Positions 52,551 through 60,868 of a stretch of DNA of 64,000 nucleotides are shown here, one piece after another; position 1 is the first letter of the stretch; the number at the start of each line of letters is the position of its first letter. The translations under genes were made by a program, and so were the position numbers. The stretch comes from Hydrocarboniphaga sp. (GTDB taxonomy: Bacteria > Pseudomonadota > Gammaproteobacteria > Nevskiales > Nevskiaceae). Location: positions 55,173-119,172 of the forward strand of contig NZ_JAQGNT010000040.1 of NCBI RefSeq assembly GCF_028291725.1. The letters run 5' to 3'. The notes beneath the pieces are model-generated. The model was not told the origin of the DNA and searched no databases. It saw only the letters and a list, made by a program, of their open reading frames with translations.

Positions 52551-52580
52551 ACTGAAGTAGCTGGCGCCAGCTACTTCAGT
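52551..52580. repeat. 30-base perfect palindrome
   Basis: The half-site ACTGAAGTAGCTGGC is followed directly by its reverse complement. It lies between two minus-strand genes and is followed by no T-run on either strand. It could be an operator or an RNA hairpin. Confidence 0.6.
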
Positions 52581-52597
52581 GTTTGCTGGTGTTTTCA

Positions 52598-53443
52598 CTA
52601 TCGATCCGCGTCGGCGGTGAGCTGCGCATAGGCAGCTGGCAGTGCCTGCGCCAGCCTTTCGGCCCATAGCGCCTGGCCGGCGGGCTCGCTGATCAGATCC
52701 TGGCGGATTTCAAGTTCGACATACGGCAGACCGCGCGCTTCACCATAGTGGTTGAGCGCGTAGTCGGTGCCGTCGGTGCCCGAGTAGGGCTCGTTGTCGC
52801 CCAGCATGAGATCCGGCTGCGCTGCCTGGTATGAGTGCTGCAACTGGTGCAGCAGCGAACGTGCCAGCCTCGCGTCGCGGTTGTACAGGGCGCCGATATG
52901 CCAGGGCCGCGCGGCGCCCGCCCAGGCTGGCGTGAAGCTGTGCAGCAGAACCAGGCAGCCTGGCCGTCCGCGTTGCCGGCGCGCGTCCAGCTCGGCCGCA
53001 ATGCGCGCGTGATACGGCGCGAAAATCTCGCGCCGGCGCGCCTCGGCGTCGGCGGCCGCCAGGCTCAGATTGCCTTGAATGACGGTGCCGTCGCTGCGCT
53101 CGGCAATCGAATCTGCGCTGCCCGGCTCGCGGTTGCAGTCGATCACCAGCCGCGAATAGCGCTGCCCGATACATACCGCATCGAGTTTTTGCGCGAGCAG
53201 ACGGCCGAGGCCCTCGACGCCGATGTCGCAGGCGATGTGGCGCTGCAGGTCGGCCGCCGCGACACCCAGATCGCCCAGCGCGGCCGGAATCTGCAGGCCG
53301 GCGTGATCGCAGGTCAGCAGGATCGGCGAGCGGCCTGCGGCGTTCTCGATCCATACGGGTTCGGGGTCGCTGTGGCCCAGCAGACTGGCCGTGCCTGGAT
53401 CGTGTCGCCCGTTCATGTTGAGTCCAGTCGCCGCCTTCACCAT
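52598..53443 (-). CDS. N-formylglutamate amidohydrolase-family protein
   Basis: A 281-residue member of the N-formylglutamate amidohydrolase family (HutG-like fold). Hallmarks are ILLTCDHAGLQIP near residue 41-53, RLVIDCNREPGSADSI (about 98-113), LVLLHSFTPAW (about 163-173) and PYVELEIRQDLI near the C terminus. The start at 53443 is uncertain; ATG at 53416 (MNGRHDP) is an alternative. No histidine-degradation genes are nearby, so a role outside Hut is possible. Confidence 0.82.
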   Translation of the reverse strand: MVKAATGLNMNGRHDPGTASLLGHSDPEPVWIENAAGRSPILLTCDHAGLQIPAALGDLGVAAADLQRHIACDIGVEGLGRLLAQKLDAVCIGQRYSRLVIDCNREPGSADSIAERSDGTVIQGNLSLAAADAEARRREIFAPYHARIAAELDARRQRGRPGCLVLLHSFTPAWAGAARPWHIGALYNRDARLARSLLHQLQHSYQAAQPDLMLGDNEPYSGTDGTDYALNHYGEARGLPYVELEIRQDLISEPAGQALWAERLAQALPAAYAQLTADADR

Positions 53444-53458
53444 TGTCGGGCTGACTCT

Positions 53459-53621
53459 AGCAGCCTGTCGGACTGGGGTGATCGAGAGCGAAAAAGTGGC
53501 TGTGCGAGGACAGATTTCGCCGACTTTGAAGGCTCATAGCGCCGCTATGGGCCGAGAAGGCGACGAAATATGGACCGCACAGACGCTTTTGCAGCCGATC
53601 ATCCCAGTCCGACAGGCTGCT
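53459..53621. repeat. 163-base imperfect palindrome, MITE-like element
   Basis: The two outer 26 bases (AGCAGCCTGTCGGACTGGG and so on) are inverted copies with one mismatch. Similarity continues inward to a centre CATAGCGCCGCTATG. It contains no gene, and an open frame across it is an artefact of the repeat. It looks like a small non-autonomous element with long inverted ends. Confidence 0.68.
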
Positions 53622-53731
53622 GGGCTGGAGTCCGCAAGAGCGCATCTGCCTCGCAGCTTGTCAGGCGCTGCGGGTCAGTTTCGCATCACGCGGCAATGCC
53701 GATCGCCGCCATTGCTTTTGGAAGCTCGTCA

Positions 53732-54880
53732 ATGAAAGTATTCCACTGTCAGCATTGCCAGAACACGGTGTTCTTCGAGAACGTCAACTGTACGCATTGC
53801 GGCCATGCGCTGGCGTTTCTACCGGACAGCTGCGAGCTCGCCGCGCTCGATCCCGACGAGAACGATCTGTGGCGCTCGCTGGCGCCGGCGTCCAAGGATC
53901 GGCGCTACCGGCTTTGCGCCAATTATCTGCAGCACCAGGTCTGCAACTGGACGGTGCCGGCCGACGGCCATGACACGCTCTGCGTGTCCTGCCGCCTGAC
54001 CCAGGTGCTGCCGAACCTGGAGCTGCCGGGCAAGCTCCAGGCCTGGGCCAGGCTCGAGACCGCCAAGCGCCGCCTGATCTACAGCCTGATCGAGCTCAAG
54101 CTGCCGCTGCTGAGCCGCCAGCAGGACGCGGTCAGGGGCCTGGCTTTCGAGTTCCTCAGCGACGAGCTGGCGCCGGCCGGCCCGGTGCTGACCGGCCATG
54201 ACGACGGCCTGATCACGATCAGCGTCGCCGAGGCCGACGATCTCGAGCGCGAGAAGCGCCGGCTGCAGCTGCACGAGCCATATCGCACCCTGCTCGGCCA
54301 CTTCCGCCACGAAGTCGGCCACTATTACTGGGACCGGCTGATCAAGGACAATGCCGAACGCCTGGACGCGTTCCGCGCGCTGTTCGGCGACGAGAGCGAC
54401 GATTACGCCGCGGCCTTGCAGCGCCACTACAAGGACGGCGCTCCGGCGGACTGGCAGACGAATTTCGTCAGCAGCTACGCCAGCTCGCATCCCTGGGAGG
54501 ACTGGGCCGAAACCTGGGCGCACTACATGCACATGGTCGACTCGCTGGAGACCGCGGCTGCCTGCGGCCTGGCGCTGCAGCCGAGGCGCCGTGGCGAGCC
54601 CGCGCTGGAGGTGCCGCCGAACGCCGAGGCCGCGCGCACCCAGCCGTTCGAGCAGATGATCGACAACTGGCTGTCGCTGACCTATGCGCTGAACAACCTC
54701 AGCCGCAGCCTCGGCCAAGCCGACAGCTATCCGTTCATGCTGTCGCCGCGGAGTATCGAGAAACTGCGCTTCATCCACGAGATGCTGGTGCAGTACCAGA
54801 CGGCGCTGCAGCAGCAGCCGACGGTGACGGCCAAGAGCCGCGGCAAGGTGCAGAAGAAGCGGCAGACGCTGGCGGCCTGA
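53732..54880 (+). CDS. putative zinc-ribbon zinc-metallopeptidase
   Basis: A 382-residue protein. Cys pairs FHCQHCQ and CTHCG (about 4-25) form an N-terminal zinc ribbon, with a second cysteine group in LCANYLQHQVC and CVSCR. The metallopeptidase motif HFRHEVGHYYWDRL (HExxH) is at about residues 195-208. It matches an uncharacterised family of putative zinc-binding metallopeptidases. The ATG at 53732 is chosen because the zinc ribbon starts immediately; an earlier in-frame ATG at 53696 is possible. Confidence 0.78.
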   Translation: MKVFHCQHCQNTVFFENVNCTHCGHALAFLPDSCELAALDPDENDLWRSLAPASKDRRYRLCANYLQHQVCNWTVPADGHDTLCVSCRLTQVLPNLELPGKLQAWARLETAKRRLIYSLIELKLPLLSRQQDAVRGLAFEFLSDELAPAGPVLTGHDDGLITISVAEADDLEREKRRLQLHEPYRTLLGHFRHEVGHYYWDRLIKDNAERLDAFRALFGDESDDYAAALQRHYKDGAPADWQTNFVSSYASSHPWEDWAETWAHYMHMVDSLETAAACGLALQPRRRGEPALEVPPNAEAARTQPFEQMIDNWLSLTYALNNLSRSLGQADSYPFMLSPRSIEKLRFIHEMLVQYQTALQQQPTVTAKSRGKVQKKRQTLAA

Positions 54881-54892
54881 AGTTGCTTTGCA

Positions 54893-54971
54893 GTAGGTCG
54901 GCAATCCCTTGCCGACATATGCGCTCGGTGTGCAATCGCGGCCTCACGTCGGCAAGGGACTGCCGACCTGC
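54893..54971. repeat. paired REP-type repeat (GTCGGCAA family)
   Basis: Inverted units GTAGGTCGGCAATCCCTTGC... and ACGTCGGCAAGGGACTGCCG..., a slightly diverged pair. Confidence 0.8.
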
Positions 54972-55046
54972 GCTTCCTAACATGTTCAGCCGGGGTGCCC
55001 TCTGGCATAGTGCGCGCCCCCATTTTTTTGCCCCCGGGTGACGCGG

Positions 55047-56282
55047 ATGAAGAAGACTTCTTTTCCCAAGCAGGACATCAAGGTGCTGCTGCTCGAAGGC
55101 GTCAGCCGCACCGCGCTCGAGACGTTCCGCGCGGCGGGCTACAGCAACATCGAGTTCCACGAGAAGTCGCTGCCCGAGGCCGAGCTGGCCGCGGCGGTGG
55201 CGAGCGCGCACATCGTCGGCATCCGCTCGCGCAGCCAGCTGACGCCGGAGATCTTCCAGAACTCGCGCCGGCTGATGGCGGTGGGCGCTTTCTGCATCGG
55301 CACCAACCAGATCGCGCTGAGCGCGGCGCAGGCGCGCGGCATCCCGGTGTTCAATGCGCCGTATTCGAACACCCGCAGTGTCGCCGAGTTGGTGATCGCC
55401 GAGGCGATCATGCTGATGCGCCGCATCCCGGAGAAGGACGCCGAGTGTCACAAGGGCGGCTGGTCCAAGTCGGCCGTCGGCAGCTTCGAGGTGCGCGGCA
55501 AAACGCTGGGCATTGTCGGTTACGGCCACATCGGCACCCAGGTCGGCGTGCTCGCCGAGAGCCTGGGCATGCGCGTGATCTTTCATGACATCGAAACCCA
55601 GTTGACGCTCGGCAATGCGGCGCCCGCCGGCTCGCTGGGCGAGCTGCTGGCCCGCAGCGACATCGTCACCTTGCACGTGCCGGAAACGCCGTCGACGCAG
55701 TGGATGATAGCCGCGCCGGAGCTGGCGGCGTGCAAACGCGGCGCGGTGCTGATCAATGCCTCGCGCGGCACCGTCGTGGTCATCGACGCACTCGCCGAGG
55801 CGATCAAGAGCGGCCAGATCGGCGGCGCCGCGGTGGACGTGTTCCCGGTCGAGCCCAAGGGCAATGCCGAAGCTTTCGTGTCGCCGCTGCAGAAGCTGCC
55901 GAACGTGATCCTGACCCCGCATGTCGGCGGCAGCACGCTCGAGGCGCAGGAGAACATCGGCCTGGAAGTCGCCGCCAAGCTGGTCCGCTACAGCGACAAC
56001 GGCTCCACCTTGTCAGCGGTAAATTTCCCGGAAGTCTCGCTGCCTGAGCACCCGAACAGCCGCCGCCTACTGCATATCCATCGCAACATGCCGGGCATGC
56101 TGATGCAGATCAACAATCTGTTTTCGAACGAGGCGGTCAATATCGACGCGCAGTTCCTGCAGACGGCGGGCGATGTCGGCTACGTGGTCATCGACGTGTC
56201 GGCGAGCGAGGATCAGGCGGAGGCCTTGAAGGACAAGCTGTCGGCGATTCCCGGCACGCTGAAGACGCGGCTGTTGTACTGA
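55047..56282 (+). CDS. serA: D-3-phosphoglycerate dehydrogenase
   Basis: A 411-residue enzyme, the size of E. coli SerA (410). It has GIRSRSQLT (about 57-65), the NAD-binding GIVGYGHIGTQVG (about 155-167), the catalytic Arg in NASRGTVV, a Glu and a His in LTPHVGGSTLEAQ, and a C-terminal ACT domain (FLQTAGDVGYVVIDV) for serine feedback. It catalyses the first step of serine synthesis. The ATG at 55047 is preferred to a GTG at 55038. Confidence 0.95.
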   Translation: MKKTSFPKQDIKVLLLEGVSRTALETFRAAGYSNIEFHEKSLPEAELAAAVASAHIVGIRSRSQLTPEIFQNSRRLMAVGAFCIGTNQIALSAAQARGIPVFNAPYSNTRSVAELVIAEAIMLMRRIPEKDAECHKGGWSKSAVGSFEVRGKTLGIVGYGHIGTQVGVLAESLGMRVIFHDIETQLTLGNAAPAGSLGELLARSDIVTLHVPETPSTQWMIAAPELAACKRGAVLINASRGTVVVIDALAEAIKSGQIGGAAVDVFPVEPKGNAEAFVSPLQKLPNVILTPHVGGSTLEAQENIGLEVAAKLVRYSDNGSTLSAVNFPEVSLPEHPNSRRLLHIHRNMPGMLMQINNLFSNEAVNIDAQFLQTAGDVGYVVIDVSASEDQAEALKDKLSAIPGTLKTRLLY

Positions 56283-56286
56283 GGCT

Positions 56287-56357
56287 GTTGGGGTTCGCTG
56301 CGCTCACCCCAACCTACAAGGCATCCGTAGGTTGGGGTGAGCGCAGCGAACCCCAAC
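56287..56357. repeat. paired REP-type repeat (GTAGGTTGGGGT family)
   Basis: Two exact inverted units, beginning GTTGGGGTTCGCTGCGCTCA and GTAGGTTGGGGTGAGCGCAG, with 9 bases between. It follows serA by 4 bases. Confidence 0.85.
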
Positions 56358-56402
56358 AGGTCCACGCCCGGCTATGCTCCCGTTTCACCACGGGAGCATC
56401 GC

Positions 56403-57044
56403 ATGCAAGCCGATTGGTTCTTCGATTTCGTTTCGCCGTTCTCCTATCTGCAATGGCCGCAGATCCGTGCGCTGAAAGGCCGCGTCGACATCAGCCCGCG
56501 GCCCATCCTGTTCGGCGCTCTGCTCGACCATCTGGGCACGGTCGGCCCGGCTGAAATGCCGGCCAAGCGCCGCTTCACGTATCGCATGGCGCTGTGGCAG
56601 GCGCAGCAGGCCGGGCGAACGCTGCGGTTCCCGCCGACGCATCCTTTCAATCCGGTTCCGGCGCTACGCCTGTGTATCGCCGCCGGTACCACGCCCGAGG
56701 CGATCACGGCGATCTTCGACTGGATCTGGCTCGAAGGCCGGGTAGCCGACAGCGTCGAGGCGCTGTTGCCTCTGGCTGACAAGCTCGGTATCGCGGATGT
56801 GGCCGCGGCCTTGTCCGCGGCGCCGGTCAAGCAGTCTCTGCGCGACAACTACGATCTCGCAGTGGCTCGAAGGGTGTTCGGTGTGCCGAGTATCGTCGTC
56901 GGCGACGAGGTGTTCTGGGGCAACGACGCCACACCGCTGTTCATGGCCTGGCTTAAGGACCCCGGTGTGTTGCAGACCGAGGAGATGCAGCGCGTCGTCG
57001 CGCTGCCGATCACCGCGCAGCGTGCGGCCATCGGCACGCGCTAG
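56403..57044 (+). CDS. DsbA-family 2-hydroxychromene-2-carboxylate isomerase-like protein
   Basis: A 213-residue kappa-class-GST/DsbA-like protein. DFVSPFSYL (about 8-16) has the SPFS in place of CxxC, with the catalytic Ser, as in NahD. FNPVPALRLCIA and GVPSIVVGDEVFWGND are typical. NahD-type enzymes isomerise hydroxychromene carboxylates with glutathione. It lies away from the catabolic island, so a naphthalene-type role is not implied. The start at 56403 is supported by GGGAG upstream. Confidence 0.87.
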   Translation: MQADWFFDFVSPFSYLQWPQIRALKGRVDISPRPILFGALLDHLGTVGPAEMPAKRRFTYRMALWQAQQAGRTLRFPPTHPFNPVPALRLCIAAGTTPEAITAIFDWIWLEGRVADSVEALLPLADKLGIADVAAALSAAPVKQSLRDNYDLAVARRVFGVPSIVVGDEVFWGNDATPLFMAWLKDPGVLQTEEMQRVVALPITAQRAAIGTR

Positions 57045-57063
57045 GGCGATCGGCGGGATCGCC

Positions 57064-58122
57064 TTGCGCAAGATCATTCACGTGGACATGGACGCGTTCT
57101 ACGCGTCCGTGGAACAGCGCGACGACCCGAGCCTGCGTGGCCGGCCGGTCGTGGTCGCCTGGCGCGGCTCACGCTCCGTGGTTTGTGCCGCTTCGTACGA
57201 AGCGCGTACTTACGGCGTGCGCTCGGCGATGCCCGCGGTGCGCGCCGAACGCCTGTGCCCGGACGCGGTGTTCGTGCCGCCGGACTTCATCCGCTATCGC
57301 GCGGCCTCGCGTGCGGTACGCGACATCATGCTGCGGCATACCGACCTGGTTGAGCCGCTGTCGCTGGACGAGGCCTACCTCGACGTGACTGAAAACAAGA
57401 CCGGATTGGCGACCGCGACGCGTGTCGCCAAGGCGATCCGTGAGCAGATTCGCGAGGAGCTGTCTCTGACTGCCTCGGCCGGTGTCGCGCCGAACAAGTT
57501 TCTTGCAAAGATCGCCTCCGACTGGAAAAAACCCGACGGGCTTTTCGTGATCCGCCCCGAGGACGTCGAGGCTTTCATGCCAAGCCTGCCAGTGGCACGT
57601 CTGCCGGGTGTCGGCAAGGTGACGGGTGAGCGTCTGTCGGCGCTCGGCGTGGCCTTGTGCGGCGATCTGCAGAAGATCGCGGCCACCGAGCTCGAGCATC
57701 GCTTCGGCCGTTATGGCCTGCGTCTGCATCAGCTGGCTCACGGCATCGACAGCGGCCGCGTGCAGCCCGACCGGCCGACGCAATCGATCTCGGCCGAAGA
57801 TACCTTCGAGCAGGATCTGCCTTTGTCGGATCTGGCGCCGCACATCGAGAAACTGGCTGAAAAAACCTGGGCCGCGGCGCGCAAGACGCCACGCATCGGC
57901 CGCACCGTAGTGCTCAAGCTGAAGACGTCCGACTTCAAAAGCCTGACGCGCAGTCATACACCGCCGGTACCGCCCGCGAGCTTGCAGGAGTTCATCGATA
58001 TCGCGCTGCAACTGCGTGATCGGGTCGAGCTTGACTCAGCGACACGCTATCGGCTCGTCGGTGTGGGCTTCGGAAATTTCAGCGAGCCCGACCGAATCGA
58101 TAATCAGGTCGCGTTGTTCTGA
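57064..58122 (+). CDS. dinB: DNA polymerase IV (Y-family)
   Basis: A 352-residue DinB, close to the 351 of E. coli. IIHVDMDAFYASVEQRDDP (about 4-22) contains the first metal Asp, and EPLSLDEAYLDVT contains the second site. SAGVAPNKFLAKIASDWKKPDG, the thumb LPGVGKVTGERL and a little-finger domain follow; the C terminus ends NQVALF, a probable beta-clamp-binding motif. The start is a TTG at 57064, 19 bases after the isomerase gene. It performs error-prone translesion synthesis. Confidence 0.92.
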   Translation: MRKIIHVDMDAFYASVEQRDDPSLRGRPVVVAWRGSRSVVCAASYEARTYGVRSAMPAVRAERLCPDAVFVPPDFIRYRAASRAVRDIMLRHTDLVEPLSLDEAYLDVTENKTGLATATRVAKAIREQIREELSLTASAGVAPNKFLAKIASDWKKPDGLFVIRPEDVEAFMPSLPVARLPGVGKVTGERLSALGVALCGDLQKIAATELEHRFGRYGLRLHQLAHGIDSGRVQPDRPTQSISAEDTFEQDLPLSDLAPHIEKLAEKTWAAARKTPRIGRTVVLKLKTSDFKSLTRSHTPPVPPASLQEFIDIALQLRDRVELDSATRYRLVGVGFGNFSEPDRIDNQVALF

Positions 58123-58236
58123 GCCTGTGGAGCGGATCATGGCCGGAGAAGACCTCATTGTCTTGATGGCTCACACAGAATAAAGTCTGACGTCACAACA
58201 CGCCGCTATCAGGCGTACTTTCGGGGGAAAGGGGAA

Positions 58237-58662
58237 ATGAAGCTTGTTCAGCGTGCCGGTTCGTTCCGGCTGGCGTTGCTTGTGCCTGTCGTCGTGATGC
58301 TGATTCAGGGCTGTGCTTCGGTCCCTGGGCAACCAACGACTCAACCGCGCGCGACGCTTGCCGAAACAGGCAGCAATGCGAGATTCGAAATCACGCAGGA
58401 TCAGAAAGTTTCGGTATCCACGTTCTATTCGAGAGTCATCGCGCATGGCACGCGTTGGGAGTGTCGGGGCGCTATTCCCGCCGGAGATGTCTATCGGCCG
58501 ATCAATACTGTTTTCACCGTCGAGTCATCGAACGTTCACGAGGCCTACCTGGTTTTGAAGGGCCAGGATCTGGTCGGCTATTACCTGCCGGTCGAGCAGA
58601 CGTTCGCTGCGGTAGACAAGCCGATTCCGTTGGTCTTCACCGTGGTTTCATCACAGCAATAG
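58237..58662 (+). CDS. small lipoprotein of unknown function
   Basis: A 141-residue predicted lipoprotein: a signal peptide with lipobox VMLIQGC and Cys about residue 26, then a beta-rich domain (VSVSTFYSRVIAHGTRWECR, FTVESSNVHEAYLVLKG). AGGGGA precedes the ATG. The next lipoprotein gene starts 12 bases after its stop, so the two form a transcription unit with the terminator at 59128. Confidence 0.72.
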   Translation: MKLVQRAGSFRLALLVPVVVMLIQGCASVPGQPTTQPRATLAETGSNARFEITQDQKVSVSTFYSRVIAHGTRWECRGAIPAGDVYRPINTVFTVESSNVHEAYLVLKGQDLVGYYLPVEQTFAAVDKPIPLVFTVVSSQQ

Positions 58663-58674
58663 GGGAATATGGGA

Positions 58675-59106
58675 ATGAAGAATTTGTGCAAAGCGGCTTT
58701 GCTCGGACTGGTGCTCGGCCTGACGGCTTGTGCTAGTGGTCCGGCGTATAAGGACACCTCGATAGCGCCGCTGCGTTCGGATCAGGGCCGCATCTTTTTC
58801 TATCGTCCGTCCTCACTGGGCGCAGCCGTTCAGCCTGATCTGACTCTCAATGGAGAGGTCGTAGGCAGCGCAGTTCCCGATGGATTTTTCTATGTCGATA
58901 GAGCCCCGGGAAATTACGAGGTCGTGGCTGCGACCGAGGTTAAGAACAAGCTGACTTTTACATTGGAAAAAGGCCAGTTGCGTTATGTTCGGCTGGATAT
59001 GGCAATGGGTCTTCTGGTGGGTCATGTGATACCGCGCCTGGCGGACGAAACGACAGGGGCAAAGGAAATCGTCGATACGAAGTTCGCCGATCCCAACAAG
59101 AAGTAG
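58675..59106 (+). CDS. DUF2846-type lipoprotein
   Basis: A 143-residue lipoprotein with the signal MKNLCKAALLGLVLGLTAC and the DUF2846-like body GRIFFYRPSSLGAAVQPDL, LNGEVVGSAVPDGFFYVDRAPG and QLRYVRLDM. The ATG at 58675 is preferred to 58669 because the AGGGG ribosome site is better spaced. It is followed by a strong terminator. The function is unknown. Confidence 0.8.
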   Translation: MKNLCKAALLGLVLGLTACASGPAYKDTSIAPLRSDQGRIFFYRPSSLGAAVQPDLTLNGEVVGSAVPDGFFYVDRAPGNYEVVAATEVKNKLTFTLEKGQLRYVRLDMAMGLLVGHVIPRLADETTGAKEIVDTKFADPNKK

Positions 59107-59127
59107 TCCGCGAATCGTTGTGGAACG

Positions 59128-59153
59128 GGCGGCTCAACAGAGCCGCCTTTTTT
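59128..59153 (+). terminator. rho-independent terminator of the lipoprotein pair
   Basis: Stem GGCGGCTC / GAGCCGCC with an AACA loop, then TTTTTT. It lies 21 bases after the DUF2846 gene stop. Confidence 0.9.
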
Positions 59154-59269
59154 GTTGTCAGTCAGGTCAGGCCCGCGTATCCGGTTCACAGCTCATTCAG
59201 TGCACTTGCAGAGACTGTGCGACGTGACCCATGTCACCGGCGCAAGCCGACCACGAAGGAGACATCAAG

Positions 59270-59623
59270 ATGAAAACCCATACCGCATTTGCCAGCTTGT
59301 TCGCTGCCGCACTGACCGCAGGCACGATGCTGCCGCTGTCGGCTTCCGCCCAGGAGACGATGGGCGCCAAGGTCGAGACCAAGCTCGACGCCGCCGGCCA
59401 GGCCACCAAGGACACCGCGATCACCACCAAGATCAAGACCAAGCTCGCCGCCGACAAGGGACTGAGCGCGATGGACATCCACGTCGAAACCACCGGCGGC
59501 ATCGTCACGCTGAGCGGTACGGTCGATAACAAGGCGCAGGTCGAACTGGCCGAGTCGGTGGTCAAGAAGACTTCCGGCGTCAAGAGCGTGGAAAACAAGC
59601 TCGAAGCAAAATCCAGCAGCTAA
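59270..59623 (+). CDS. BON-domain periplasmic protein
   Basis: A 117-residue secreted protein with a signal peptide (MKTHTAFASLFAAALTAG... ASA) and one BON domain (DTAITTKIKTKLAADKGL, then VETTGGIVTLSGTVDNK and VKSVENKLEA). BON proteins such as OsmY associate with the envelope, often under stress. AAGGAG lies ahead of the ATG at 59270. A terminator follows. Confidence 0.9.
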   Translation: MKTHTAFASLFAAALTAGTMLPLSASAQETMGAKVETKLDAAGQATKDTAITTKIKTKLAADKGLSAMDIHVETTGGIVTLSGTVDNKAQVELAESVVKKTSGVKSVENKLEAKSSS

Positions 59624-59639
59624 TGCTGCAGTTCACAGA

Positions 59640-59671
59640 GCTTCGCCGGCGCAAACCGGCGGAGCTTTTTT
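59640..59671 (+). terminator. rho-independent terminator of the BON gene
   Basis: Stem GCTTCGCCGG / CCGGCGGAGC (one G-U pair) with a CGCAAA loop, then TTTTTT. Confidence 0.88.
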
Positions 59672-59789
59672 ATGGGCGTCGCCGGCCTTGTTGCCTGCGG
59701 TTACAAACCCCTGATGGAATCAACTGGCACTATCGCGTATCAACGCATCTAACAACGTATCTAATGGGGGCTCATCGCAGGCGATATCC

Positions 59790-60803
59790 ATGGCATCCAG
59801 CCCGATCAATACCACCAAACCGCCGGTCATCGGCATCGCGCTAGGCAGCGGCTCCGCGCGCGGCTGGGCTCATATCGGCGTGCTCGAAGGGCTGGAGGCC
59901 ATCGGCGTGCAGCCGCAAGTGATTGCCGGCACCTCGATCGGCTCGCTGGTCGGCGCGGTGTACGTGTCGGGCCAGCTGAAGGAGTTCAGCGAGTGGGTGC
60001 AGAAGCTCAGCGCTCGCGATGTTTTCAGCCTGCTCGATTTCACGCTGTCGGGCGGCATGGTCAAGGGCCAGAAGCTGTTCGGGTTCTTCGAGGAAGTGCA
60101 CAAGAATCCGCTGATCGAAACACTCGACCGGCGTTTCGTCAGCGTCGCCACCGACATGAAAACCGGCCGCGAAATCTGGATAACCAAGGGCCCGATCCTG
60201 CCGGCGGCGCGCGCGAGCTGCGCGATCCCTGGCATCTTCTCGCCGGTGAAGTTCGAGGATCGCTGGATGCTCGACGGCGGTCTGGTGAATCCGGTACCGG
60301 TGTCCGCGGCGCGCGCACTCGGCGCCGACATCGTCATCGCGGTCAACCTGAACGCGCAGCTGGTGGGTGCGCACGTATCGATGGCCAGCCAGGGCGAGCA
60401 GGTGGCGCCCGAATCGGTGCCGAAGATCGAGCGCAGCTTCTGGCAGCGCGCCGGCGAGTACTTCACCAGCAGCACCAGCGACAACCCGAGTTTCTTCGAC
60501 GTGGTCGCCTCCAGTATCAACATCATGCAGGACCGGATCACGCGCAGCCGCATGGCCGGCGATCCGCCGGAAATCACCCTGGTGCCGATGCTGGAGGATT
60601 TCGCACTGATGGATTTCCATCGTGCCAAGGAGGCGATCCGCGAAGGGCGCCGGCTGGTCGAGGAGCATGCGTCCTCGATCCGCGCCTGGGCCGGCATCGC
60701 GGCGCCGAGCAAGGTCGCGGCGAATACGGGAGCGGCGCCGGAAGGCGTAGCAGCCCCGGATTTACCGCCAGGCGCGGTGCCGGCGCAATCAGCGAACCTG
60801 TAG
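59790..60803 (+). CDS. rssA: patatin-like phospholipase, RssA-type
   Basis: A 337-residue patatin-like protein. GSGSARGWAHIGVLEGLE (about 19-36) forms the glycine-rich oxyanion site. The nucleophile Ser is in AGTSIGSLVGAV and the Asp in MLDGGLVNPVP. It resembles RssA, with a longer C-terminal Ala/Pro-rich tail. Its TAG stop is supplied by the repeat that follows. The physiological substrate is unknown. Confidence 0.88.
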   Translation: MASSPINTTKPPVIGIALGSGSARGWAHIGVLEGLEAIGVQPQVIAGTSIGSLVGAVYVSGQLKEFSEWVQKLSARDVFSLLDFTLSGGMVKGQKLFGFFEEVHKNPLIETLDRRFVSVATDMKTGREIWITKGPILPAARASCAIPGIFSPVKFEDRWMLDGGLVNPVPVSAARALGADIVIAVNLNAQLVGAHVSMASQGEQVAPESVPKIERSFWQRAGEYFTSSTSDNPSFFDVVASSINIMQDRITRSRMAGDPPEITLVPMLEDFALMDFHRAKEAIREGRRLVEEHASSIRAWAGIAAPSKVAANTGAAPEGVAAPDLPPGAVPAQSANL

Positions 60804-60868
60804 GAGCGGGTCGTACCCGCGACTGAAACCTGGCAGAACACAGTCGCGGGTACGAACCGCTCCTACAG
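60799..60868. repeat. paired REP-type repeat between convergent genes
   Basis: Inverted units CTGTAGGAGCGGGTCGTACC and its complement, 15 bases apart. Each unit supplies the last codons (AAC CTG) and the TAG stop of one of the two convergent genes. Confidence 0.85.

Noticed and set aside
53570..53731. N-terminal extension of the metallopeptidase
   Set aside because: The frame before 53732 runs through the palindromic element; the zinc ribbon begins right after the ATG at 53732.
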